Origin: Endobugula sp965214375
Lineage (GTDB): Bacteria > Pseudomonadota > Gammaproteobacteria > Pseudomonadales > Cellvibrionaceae
DNA: 64,000 nucleotides
Assembly: GCA_965214375.1 (NCBI GenBank)
Contig: OZ243947.1
Span: 992,001-1,056,000 of the forward strand
Reading direction: 5' to 3'
Positions 25,260 through 34,743 of this stretch are shown one piece after another (the first letter of the stretch is position 1; the number at the start of each line of letters is the position of its first letter). The position numbers were made by a program, and so were the translations under genes. The notes below the pieces were generated by a model. The model was not told where the DNA came from, did not search any database, and saw nothing but the letters and a program-made list of their open reading frames with translations.

Positions 25260-26369
25260 TCATTCATCTCGGTCTGGCAACCTGTAACTGGTGCTGCGTC
25301 CGCCCCCGGGGTTTTGAATAAAGATGCCACGTTCCTTCAGCTCTTGGATATCCCGTAAGGCCGTATCATTAGAGCATTTAGCCAGCTTGGCGTATTTGGA
25401 GGTGTTCATAAAGCCTTCAAAATCATCCGCAAGCATACGGTTGATGATCAAGCGCTGACGGTCATTCACAGGCTTTTGATTGATCACATCCCAGAGCTGC
25501 GCTTTAAACAGCACATTACCAAGCGTAGTTTCTGCATTGCTGATAGCGCGGCCAAGGCAGTCCAAGAACCATGACAGCCAGTCTGTGATATCAGGTGTTG
25601 CGCGTTGTTGCGCTTCCAGCTGATCGTAATACTGCTTACGTTCTGCTTCGATCTGGGATGACAGGCTATAAAAACGGTCTTGCGTACCATCGGCACGAGC
25701 GAGCGTCATATCACCAATCGCTCTGGCAATACGCCCATTGCCATCCTCAAACGGGTGGATCGTTACAAACCACAAATGAGCGATGCCCGCCCTAATGAAA
25801 GGATCGGTATCATCTCCTCCTGCCAGCCACGCTAGAAACGCTTCCATTTCCTTTTCTAAGCGCTCCGCCGTAGGAGCCTCAAAATGCACCTTTTCTTTGC
25901 CGATAGGCCCGGAGACAACCTGCATGGGGCCAGCCTCAAGCGTTCGCCATCCCCCAACGGTGATTTTGTGCATACCGCTACGACCCGTTGGAAACAAGGC
26001 GGCATGCCAGCCAAACAGACGATCTTTGGTTAATGGCTTGGCAAATTGTTGCGTGGCATCCAGCATCATCTCAACGATACCTTCAACGTCACGACTTGCC
26101 GGAATAAGCCCAGCAATATCAATTCCAAGCCTACGGGAAATGGATGAGCGCACTTCCGCTGGGTTCAGGCTCTCGCCTTCAATGGCCGAGGATTTAACGA
26201 CATCATTGGTAAGCGTGCTCAGAGACGCTTCACGTTTCAGATCAAACCCAAGCCCCTCCATGCGCCCCAGCAAACGGCCTTGGCGATGGCGTATATCAGC
26301 CAACTTGGATGCAATGGCTTCCGCATCCCATGTAAAGTTTGGCCAGTCTTGATGTTCATGAATCCACAT
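25260..26369 (-). CDS. Fic-domain AMP-transferase with DUF4172-type N-terminus and a DNA-binding-like C-terminus
   Basis: A 369-residue Fic protein that probably transfers AMP (or another group) to a target protein. The start MWIHEHQDWPNFTWD matches the DUF4172 N-terminal domain; the frame upstream is rejected because it runs through the operator. The inhibitory helix motif is in SSAIEGESL (class II, S/TxxxEG), and the catalytic loop HPFEDGNGR is intact near residue 205. The C-terminal 80 residues, with TSKYAKLAKCSNDTALRDIQEL, look like a winged-helix. It is a stand-alone gene at the left of the accessory element. Confidence 0.9.
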   Translation of the reverse strand: MWIHEHQDWPNFTWDAEAIASKLADIRHRQGRLLGRMEGLGFDLKREASLSTLTNDVVKSSAIEGESLNPAEVRSSISRRLGIDIAGLIPASRDVEGIVEMMLDATQQFAKPLTKDRLFGWHAALFPTGRSGMHKITVGGWRTLEAGPMQVVSGPIGKEKVHFEAPTAERLEKEMEAFLAWLAGGDDTDPFIRAGIAHLWFVTIHPFEDGNGRIARAIGDMTLARADGTQDRFYSLSSQIEAERKQYYDQLEAQQRATPDITDWLSWFLDCLGRAISNAETTLGNVLFKAQLWDVINQKPVNDRQRLIINRMLADDFEGFMNTSKYAKLAKCSNDTALRDIQELKERGIFIQNPGGGRSTSYRLPDRDE

Positions 26370-26372
26370 AAT

Positions 26373-26397
26373 AATCACCGCATTATTTAAGGTGATT
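26373..26397. promoter_or_regulatory. Proximal operator of the fic gene
   Basis: AATCACC and GGTGATT, inverted around an 11-nt spacer, immediately upstream of the fic ATG. It shares the TCACC core with the stronger site at 26428, so the Fic protein's own winged-helix may bind both. Confidence 0.5.
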
Positions 26398-26427
26398 ATA
26401 GGTGTTGTTCGCCGCAAGGTCAAGATA

Positions 26428-26452
26428 AATCACCGCACTGGATGCGGTGATT
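26428..26452. promoter_or_regulatory. Distal operator of the fic gene
   Basis: AATCACCGC and GCGGTGATT are perfect 9-bp arms with a 7-nt spacer. A third half-site, TTCACCGC, follows at 26463-26470. TCACCG palindromes also occur at 46447 and 46558 within the same element. Confidence 0.6.
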
Positions 26453-26511
26453 AGGGGATATATTCACCGCATATCGATTGAACAACCATTTTGCCGAGGT
26501 CAGCAATATGG

Positions 26512-29500
26512 TCATGCAGGTGCTTGAGCATACTCATCAAGCCAGCAGAATGTATTGACCAGTTTCATCTGCTCCACAGTGCCGCATGGGATTTCCAGCA
26601 GTTTGGGATTGGCCACCACCACCGCCAAACACTGTGCGCGGGAGACGGCTACATTCAGGCGGTTCTTGCTGTAGAGAAACTCAATATTGCGCGGCAAGTC
26701 TTCGGCGCTGGATGTCACCATGGAAATCAGCACGATGGGTGCTTCTTGGCCTTGGAACTTGTCAACGGTACCGACCTTGGCATTATCCGGCAGGATGGAA
26801 CGCAGATAATTTACCTGCACATTGTAAGGTGTGACCACCAGAATATCCTCTTTGGTGATTGGGCGTGTGCTGCCATAACGGTCGGTAAATTCTTGGCCGA
26901 GCAAGGCTTCATATTTGGATTTGATGATCTCACCTTCCTAGATACTTTTTTGTGAGCAGCCTTCATGCTCTGCCGAGATCATGACAATCCCTTCATTGGG
27001 CAGATCAATGCCATGGAGGTTCAGGATACGCTCGGCGGTGCTTTCATGGGCTGTCAGGCGGCCATCATAAAAGGCATCAGAGATAAACTGGCAGATGCTC
27101 GGGCGCATACGGCGTGTCTGGCCAAGGAAGATACCGCGCTCTGCTGGGATGGTCGAATGATCGCCCAGCAAGAATTCCAGCACTGACAATCCAGCTTCAC
27201 CCGGATGCGTGCCTTGAATGGGCTGACCCAGCTGCATCTGAGCGCCGACCAGAATGATGTTCTTAGTTGCTGTTGCCATAGCGACCACATTGGCCGTGGC
27301 GACTTGTCCGGCTTCATCAATGAACAGATAATCCAGCTGCGGCCATTGTCTTCATTGGCAAAATGCGGGCTGGCAAAGGTCCATGCGGTGCCTGCAAAAA
27401 GATCAGCGCCAAGGCTCATATTGTCGGTCTTGGTTTCTGAGCGGATAAACTGCCCATCAAAAATGGTCTCGTCATTCCCACCACTTGCTTTTTTGATGCC
27501 ATGGAAGTTCACGCCTTTTTCAGCGGCAACGCTTTCTACTTTTTCAAGCAAGTTATGAATGGCCTTGTGCGAGTTGGAAGTAACGCCGATTTTCTTGCCG
27601 CGTTTGATCAGGTCCACAATGATGTGGCTGCTGTTATAAGTCTTACCTGCACCCGGAGGACCTTGGATAAAGAGATAGCTGTTGTCTAACGCCGCAATGG
27701 CCTCCAGCGCATCACCCTGCAGATCATTAGAGGTAATAACCGCTTCGCCCGTCTGCTTACCATGGATGCGCGGCACATGTCGTGCCAGTAGTTCGGTTGC
27801 GGAATGCGTGCTGTCCGGCGCTTCCAGCACATGATCCGCATAGCGGTAAATAGCTGAGCGGATGATCTTGCTATCAATCGGTCCCGGTGGGCCAATGGAG
27901 AGACTTTCCGGCAATGGCTCTTTAATCGCTCCGCGCTTGATTTTGACTATGCAGGCATCTTCATCAATCTCAACAATCGTGCCTGCATTTTCCATGACGG
28001 CGATGTCAACGGCCTGAGCACCCACCTTCAGCTTGTATTCTTGTGATGGGAAGCGGTAGCTGTAAATCAGGGAGCGTTTCTCTGGTTCGGGGCTGCCAAC
28101 TTGCTGCAGGCCACCAAGGCACTCCGTATCGTCAATCAGCTCATCTTCAAATTTGTTCTGCCTTTCAAAGCTGCTCCACCATTGGGGGTTGGCTTCCCGG
28201 TTATGAAACTCCAGCAGATGTGAAAGCCGTTCATTGGTGGGCGGCGGGTTATCCACGGTCACGCCAAGGCGGGTTTGGTAATCCTCATATTCGATTTCCC
28301 AGTCCTTGCGCTGTAACTCTTCTTCCTCGGCATATTCAGGCAACCCCTTAAACCACGGCGCATCTTCTGGCTTGAGCGTCAGCAGCCAATCACGCAGCAA
28401 GTGCGTGGAAACGCAATCTACCTCGTTATAATCAGAAATTTCCTGCAGCAATTCATCTGCACCTGTTTCACGCCACTCATTGTAAACGATGATGCTATCG
28501 GCAGTGGTCGCCACGGCATTGGCCCGCTTGTCCATGTAGAATGCTTCCATGTTCTTGATAGAATAGCCGGGTTCAGAAGTGCGGATGCTTTCACGCACCA
28601 CAAGATACAGATCAATGAATTTTTGATTGCGAAGCAGATTATCCAGCTGCTCTTCACACACAGCGTAACTACAGGCCAAGCGTTTCAGTGCTGTGGTTTC
28701 ATAATGGTTGTAATGATAGATATGGGCGTGTGGATGTTCTGCCAGATGATCAGCCAGAAAACCCATGAAGCGTTTGAAGGTTTCTTTTTCTTCTTCGTGA
28801 TCATGCGCCCAGAATGGCAAGAAAAGCTCCTTGCCATCTTTGAAGTAATAGACTCCAAACAGATATTCCAAGCCATTTGGGTAAAGCGGGTCGCCTTCCA
28901 TATCAAAGAACAGGTCACCATCATCCGGTACAGGCATCCGGGTAAAACCTTTTCCCGGCGGGAATGGAATGATCTCGCATTTATTCTCACCCGTGGTGGC
29001 TTTGTGATGTTGCAAAACGGCTTGTGAGCGCAGGCGCAAAAACACATCACGGCTCAAATCAGGAATTTTAGTGTCGGGTTCTGTAGCTGCAAGCTCCGCA
29101 ACGCTGCGGATGCCAGCCTTACGCAGCTTGTCCATCTGTGAACGCTGAATGTTGGCCACAAGGCTTAAATGGTCATCTTGTTCCCACTGCGCTTTGCAGA
29201 CCTCGCGCCATGGGCAGAAATTGCAATGGCCGCAAGGCTCAGGATATGATTCCGCTGGCAGGTTTTGCAAATAGGTTTCAAAGCGGCCTTTGGCGCGGGT
29301 GTAGTAATAGAAAAAGTCAGCGACGCGGAAGCTGTGTTTTTCATGGTCACCCAGAAACAGATGCATATCAGCCGGGCGCAATCCTTGCAGGTCAGTCAGC
29401 AACTCAGAATAGACACAAAGCTGCATGATATGCTTAGGCTCACCCGTTCGTGCCAATTTGGTATCCAACACCTCATAGATGAAATCACCCAAAGTGGACG

Positions 29501-29861
29501 GTGTATCGCACTTAATCAGAAAATCGGCATCGCCCCGCCAAGGCGGCATAAAGAACACGGCCTGATAGATTACATCCGCACTGGACTGCATGGCTTCCAG
29601 TGTGAGTTGGGCACGATCTTGCAAATTGCGGTCTTTGGGAATTTCAACGACGGATTTGCCTTCGTCTTTGAGCTGTTGGAGATAGGCCGCTTCGTGCTCC
29701 AAGCCCTTTTGCCGCAGCAACTGGCCAGTGGTGCTGGCCTCGGCCTTGTCCATGTCCTCGCTCAGCGCCTTCACATCAAGGAAGCTCGCATGGTGACACC
29801 CCAAAAAGGTGACCAAGTCCGATGGTGAGTAGAGAATCTGATCGTTACCGTATTGCTGCAT
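26512..29861 (-). pseudogene. RecB-like nuclease fused to SF1 helicase (TM0106-type), broken by a frameshift and an amber codon
   Basis: The intact reading would give about 1115 residues. An N-terminal RecB-family nuclease has YEVLDTKLARTGEPKHIMQL and the iron-sulfur-like cysteines CGHCNFCPWREVC; an RNase-H-like domain follows (DLFFDMEGDPLYPNG), then an SF1 helicase with FIQGPPGAGKTYNSSHII. Near 27340 one base is missing: the frame then resumes as QLDYLFIDEAGQV (Walker B) and GQTRRMRPSI. At 26938-26940 a TAG interrupts that frame, which continues EGEIIKSKYEALLGQ, TVDKFQGQEAPIVLIS and NVAVSRAQ. The domain set suggests a DNA-processing or defence enzyme; it is now inactive. Confidence 0.8.
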
Positions 29862-29873
29862 CTGCTTTATTTC

Positions 29874-31724
29874 CTATTGCAGCTTACCGAATAGGTCCTT
29901 CCACTTGTTTTCGAGTTCATCAGCCACATCAGACCTGAACTTTTGCTTCACTTTCTTGCTAAGTTCGACTTTCCAGCCCAAATCGAGGGTAATCTGATTA
30001 TCTTCGGCGAACTTCTCTAGCTGAGGCACGATTGGTTTATTTGCTTCCATGTAATCGACTTCAAGACCGTCTTCACTTCTAAACAAGCGATCAAAACTAT
30101 CTACGATAAGGTCTAGAGGAATAAGGTCCTCAATTTCCGATCCCGTCTTGCCAGTGAATGTATCAGTTTCGATTACCTTATCTTTATCGCCTTTATACAG
30201 GCCCTGTTTTAAGCTCTGTTGAAACTGTTTTACGGTAGCATCGGAATCTAGCAAAGAAATAGGCAAATCACTATTATTGCCATGAATAATCGAAACAACA
30301 GGCTTTACACCCTTTGCACCGCCTACAGGAATAAACACGAGTTCTTTCTGAGGTTTAAACTTACCCTTTGAGACCAGATGATTTTTTATCATGGTCAGAT
30401 AGAATTGATCCGAAACCCCTTCGAAGATGACAATATCACATCCGACAAGCAGGCTTTGCGAGGCTGTAATGCCAATAGCCGCATTAACTGGCTGGATTGC
30501 CTTCTTTTATTTATCAGCCTTACTTATGTCGTTCGAAGCTTTTGTAAGCCCTTTCTCTGTGTAAACCGCTTTGACTCTGTCTAGGCTGTTATGATCAACG
30601 AGGAAAGGAAGATGCGTGGTGTAGATAAGCTGATTGTTCTGGGATAGCTGCTCGAAAAAGCGGATTAAATCTGTTTGAGCATTGGGGTGTAGGCTTAAAC
30701 CGGGCTCGTCCAGCAATAATATACAGTCACGGTGGTTGTCTTTGCTTTCTGCTAAGAACACCAGAAAGAAACTGAAAAACCATTGCAGACCTTTACTTCT
30801 GGATTCCAATTCAATTGGTGATGTGCGTTCACCGTCGATGACAAAAATCCTGAAATATTCGCCATCGGCATTAAAGCGGAATGTGTAATCTCCTTGAGTC
30901 CACCAATCTTTAAATTGGGAAGAAAGATAAGTCGCAGCTGATTCAATTTCAGCAAACCGCTCTTGTTTATTCCGAGATTCTGCTTCTATGACATTCGCAG
31001 GTTTTTGGTTCGGGTCATTATTTGGTTTATTTTCTTGTCCAAGAGCCAATATCTCATCCGGATTCAGATTCAGATGGCCGAATAATATTTTCAGGTTTCG
31101 AGCTTTCATGCGCTCTTTACCGCTCAACGTATTGATGCGATCCAAGTCAGCCTTAACTCGAGGAAGGTAAAGGTCAGAATCCAGATTGCCGTACTCGGAA
31201 TAGTAAACAAACTTTGGAATGCGTTCGTAAATTTCATCAAACAGCTTATTTCCAACAAACTCTTGTATGTCTTCTGTTATTTCTTCACATTTTTCGTCAG
31301 AGACATGGATGTAAAAATTACCCTCATAATCTTTTTTGATTAGCAGGAACTTTGACAGCTAAATTTTTTCTGGAACTTCTTTTTTGGGGGTATCTTCTCC
31401 TTCATCAGATTCTTCTGGTTTCAGGAATTCATCATATTTTTCACTGAAATCAGCAAGCTCTTCATCAGTAATTTCAAAAAGGACCTCAATGAAGGGCTCT
31501 GTTTTACGCTCGCCATCATTTTCATCAATCTTTTAATATTCGTCTCGCGGATAATCTAAAAGTAAGTCGATTTTGGTCGAATTATCAGCCGGGTTAAACT
31601 TCAAGAGCGGAAGAAGGAGGTTTGTTTTACCAGATTCGTTCACACCAACGAAGCACGTCCATTGATCTGTTTCGATCCAATCTGTCCCTTTGACAGACCG
31701 AAACTTATTAACTTTGTATTTCAA
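29874..31724 (-). pseudogene. OLD-family-like ATPase/TOPRIM nuclease with three in-frame stops
   Basis: One frame of about 616 codons is kept throughout but contains TAA (31533-31535), TAG (31359-31361) and TAA (30507-30509). The N-terminus has the Walker A GVNESGKTNLL, the middle has SRSKGLQWFFSFFLVFL and the Walker B ILLLDEPGLSLHPNAQ, then TTHLPFLVD. After the last stop the frame gives GCDIVIFEGVSDQFYL, the TOPRIM glutamate motif. This is the layout of OLD-type overcoming-lysogenisation nucleases or RecF-like ATPases. It lies 13 nt from the RecB/helicase pseudogene and may have been its partner. Confidence 0.75.
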
Positions 31725-31844
31725 CAGGCGCCTTACTAAACCTCCAGTATTAAATTCGTCATTAGCATCAAGACCGCTTGCTTGCTTCCCTTTTTTCCGC
31801 TATTTTCACAATATAGCTCAATTTTGATTAAGGTTCAATGCACA

Positions 31845-32036
31845 ATGGCAGATGATGAGATTTTTACCAGTAAAGAGGTGGCAGCCTATCTGAAGCTTGC
31901 TGAAAAGACGGCTTATCGCCTTGCTGCGGAAAGAAAACTGCCGAGCTTCAAGGTTGGTGGATCGTGGCGCTTTCGGAAAAGTGAGGTTGATGCGTGGATA
32001 AAAGAGCAAGAACGTAAAGCTAAAGGGGATAAATAG
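31845..32036 (+). CDS. Small helix-turn-helix protein of the excisionase/MerR type
   Basis: A 63-residue DNA-binding protein. MADDEIFTSKEVAAYLKLAEKTAYRLA is the classic excisionase-family helix-turn-helix, followed by the wing FKVGGSWRFRKSEVDAWI. The ATG at 31845 is chosen because the longer frame adds a hydrophobic, family-unlike extension. It ends 3 nt before hsdM. Similar small HTH genes often lead type I restriction loci and may control them. Confidence 0.8.
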   Translation: MADDEIFTSKEVAAYLKLAEKTAYRLAAERKLPSFKVGGSWRFRKSEVDAWIKEQERKAKGDK

Positions 32037-32039
32037 AGG

Positions 32040-33617
32040 ATGGCAAAAAAAGCGGCAGCACCGAAAAAACAAAAGTCTATTGAAGAAACCCTTTGGGATT
32101 CAGCTAATAAATTGCGTGGTAGCATTGAGCCTTCGGAATATAAACACGTTGTTTTGGGCTTAATATTTCTAAAATTTATAAGCGAAAAGTTTGAAGAAAG
32201 ACGCGAAGAACTAATTGCAGAAGGACAAGAATCGTACACTGATATGGTGGAATTTTACACCATGAAAAACGTGTTTTATCTGCCTGAAGAAGCTCGCTGG
32301 AGCTACATTAAGAAAAACGCGAAACAGCAAGATATCGCCGTAAAAATTGATACAGCTCTTCATACTATCGAGAAAAACAACAAGGCTCTTCGGGGTGCAT
32401 TACCCGATAACTACTTCTCTCGTATTGGTTTGGACGCCAGCAAGATGGCCGCACTTTTTGATACGGTTAACAACATCCAAACCACAAAAGATAATGAGCA
32501 AGATGTTGTTGGGCGTGTTTACGAATACTTCTTGAGTAAATTTGCGCTTAAGGAAGGCAAAGGTAAAGGCGAGTTTTACACACCAAAATGCATCGTTAAT
32601 CTTATCGCAGAAATGATTGAGCCTTATAAAGGCAAAATTTATGACCCTTGCTGTGGGTCGGGTGGGATGTTTGTGCAATCCATGAAGTTTGTTGAAAGCC
32701 ATCAGGGTAACCAGAAAGATATTTCTATTTATGGGCAAGAGGCAACGCCTACGACCTATAAACTGGCAAAGATGAATCTGGCCATCCGAGGTATTTCAGC
32801 GAATTTGGGTGATGTACATGCTGATACCTTCTCAAAGGATCAACATGCGGATTTGAAGGCTGATTACATTATGGCCAACCCACCGTTCAATCAGAAAGAT
32901 TGGCGTGCAAAAGATGAATTAACAGATGATCCGCGTTGGAGTGGTTACGATGTTCCACCCGCGAGTAATGCTAACTATGGCTGGATTTTGCACATGATAT
33001 CCAAGCTGTCAGAAAATGGCGTCGCAGGTTTTATTCTTGCCAATGGTGCGACATCAGGTGGTGGAGAAGAATACAAAATTCGCCGTAAAATGATTGAAAA
33101 CGATCTGGTGGAGGCAATTATCACACTCCCGCGTGATATGTTTTATACCACTGATATCAGTGTAACGCTCTGGATCGTCAATAAAAACAAGTCTGAACAT
33201 CCGCTGGCACTTAATGGCTTAAGTAAAGATTATCGTTCACGCAAAGGTGAAATTCTGTTTATGGATTTGCGTCGCCGGGGATCAGAGTTTGAAAAAAAAT
33301 ATATTGAGCTAACAACTGGCGATATTCAAAAAATTGCTGAGAATTATCACAATTGGCAGCAGAACGGCTGGCAAGACACGTACAAGGATATTCCTGAGTT
33401 TTGCTATTCAGCCTCACTCGATGAAATTAAAGAGAAAGACTTCTCGCTCGTACCTAGTAAATATATTCCTTTTGTGGATCGGGACAGTGAAGTTGATTTT
33501 GATTCTGAAATGAAACTTATTCAACGTGATTTTAGTGCACTACTCGCAGAAGAGGAAAACTCTCAACAGGAACTAATCAATGCATTTAAAGGTCTTGGGT
33601 ATGCTGTCAAACACTAA
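32040..33617 (+). CDS. hsdM: Type I restriction-modification DNA methyltransferase subunit
   Basis: HsdM is the N6-adenine methyltransferase of a type I system and forms M2S with HsdS. The 525-residue protein has the N-terminal HsdM domain (SIEETLWDSANKLRGSIEPSEYKHVVLGLIFLK, described by position: residues 12-45), the SAM-binding DPCCGSGGMFVQSM near residue 203, and the catalytic NPPF motif in DYIMANPPFNQ near residue 278. It is open from start to stop, in contrast to hsdR. It overlaps hsdS. Confidence 0.95.
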   Translation: MAKKAAAPKKQKSIEETLWDSANKLRGSIEPSEYKHVVLGLIFLKFISEKFEERREELIAEGQESYTDMVEFYTMKNVFYLPEEARWSYIKKNAKQQDIAVKIDTALHTIEKNNKALRGALPDNYFSRIGLDASKMAALFDTVNNIQTTKDNEQDVVGRVYEYFLSKFALKEGKGKGEFYTPKCIVNLIAEMIEPYKGKIYDPCCGSGGMFVQSMKFVESHQGNQKDISIYGQEATPTTYKLAKMNLAIRGISANLGDVHADTFSKDQHADLKADYIMANPPFNQKDWRAKDELTDDPRWSGYDVPPASNANYGWILHMISKLSENGVAGFILANGATSGGGEEYKIRRKMIENDLVEAIITLPRDMFYTTDISVTLWIVNKNKSEHPLALNGLSKDYRSRKGEILFMDLRRRGSEFEKKYIELTTGDIQKIAENYHNWQQNGWQDTYKDIPEFCYSASLDEIKEKDFSLVPSKYIPFVDRDSEVDFDSEMKLIQRDFSALLAEEENSQQELINAFKGLGYAVKH

Positions 33618-34743
33618 ACAAGTAGGATCGCTAATCAACTTAGTCGATAACCGCAACACTGATTCTCAAGTGACTAATTTGCTGGGCATGAACATAAAAA
33701 AAGAATTTATGCCCTCTGTTGCAAACACTTCAGGGACTGATCTTTCAAAATATAAAATAATTCAGAAAGGGCAGTTCGCATATAGTTCCATGCAAACAGG
33801 GCGAGATGAAACAATTCGTATTGCCCTTTATCCCTATGATGAACCTGCAATTATATCACCAGCATATTCAGTGTTTGAAGTTATCAACGAAGATGGAATT
33901 TTGCCGGAATTCATAATGATGTGGTTCTTGCGTCCTGAGTCAGATCGTTATGGATGGTTTATTAGTGATGCTAGCGTCAGGGCGAGCTTGGATTGGGAAC
34001 GTTTTGGTGAAATTGAAATCCCTCTCCCCTCCATCGCTCAGCAGAGAAAATATGTTTCCTTATATAAAGGTTTGATCGCTAATCAGCAGTGCTATGAAAC
34101 AAGCATCAGAGACTTATCCCAAGTCTGTGAGATGACAATCAGCCGTTTGAAGAGAGATATAAAAGAAGGCGATTGTATTGGAAAATATGTGAACGTAGTG
34201 GATAATCGCAATAAAGACATGAACGTTACAAATGTTTTAGGCATGAATGTGCGAAAAACATTTATGCCTTCGGTGGCAAATACGTCAAAAACAGATTTAT
34301 CAAAATATAAAATCATTAAAAAAGGTCAGTTTGCATATAGTGCAATGCAGGTAGGAAGGGACGAAACAATCCGTGTTGCCCTTTACCCTCATGTAGATGA
34401 AGCAATAATTTCTCCTGCGTATACAGTATTTGAAATTACGGACGAAGACTTGTTAAATACCGAATTTTTGATGATGTGGTTTTATAGGGAAGAGTTTAAC
34501 CGATATGGGTGGTTTATTAGTGACTCTAGCGTAAGAGCAAGCCTTGAATGGGAACGTTTCTGTGAAATTGAGATTCCTGTGCCAACTATTGAAGAACAAA
34601 AGGCCATTGCAAGTTTTTATAGAATTTTAGAACAGCGCAAAAGCATCAATGAACGCTTGAAAGAAACGATACGCCCTCTTTGCCCTTTGCTGATGCAAGG
34701 CGTTATCAAAGACCTCAAAGCTAAGGATGCTCAAGCAGCATGA
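33601..34743 (+). CDS. hsdS: Type I specificity subunit with two near-identical target-recognition domains
   Basis: HsdS carries two target-recognition domains that each read one half of the bipartite site. The 380-residue protein has an obvious internal repeat with a 185-residue period: over an 81-residue stretch starting at residues 15 and 200, I count 62 identical positions (shared runs include FMPSVANTS, TDLSKYKII and AIISPAY). Each half ends in a conserved helix (about 150-185 and 335-370). Identical domains predict a symmetric recognition sequence. The ATG at 33601 overlaps hsdM by 17 nt; an earlier ATG at 33580 is possible. Confidence 0.85.
   Translation: MLSNTKQVGSLINLVDNRNTDSQVTNLLGMNIKKEFMPSVANTSGTDLSKYKIIQKGQFAYSSMQTGRDETIRIALYPYDEPAIISPAYSVFEVINEDGILPEFIMMWFLRPESDRYGWFISDASVRASLDWERFGEIEIPLPSIAQQRKYVSLYKGLIANQQCYETSIRDLSQVCEMTISRLKRDIKEGDCIGKYVNVVDNRNKDMNVTNVLGMNVRKTFMPSVANTSKTDLSKYKIIKKGQFAYSAMQVGRDETIRVALYPHVDEAIISPAYTVFEITDEDLLNTEFLMMWFYREEFNRYGWFISDSSVRASLEWERFCEIEIPVPTIEEQKAIASFYRILEQRKSINERLKETIRPLCPLLMQGVIKDLKAKDAQAA

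Noticed and set aside
28401..29027. 208-codon plus-strand open frame
   Set aside because: Antisense to the RecB/helicase gene, no family resemblance, no ribosome-binding site.
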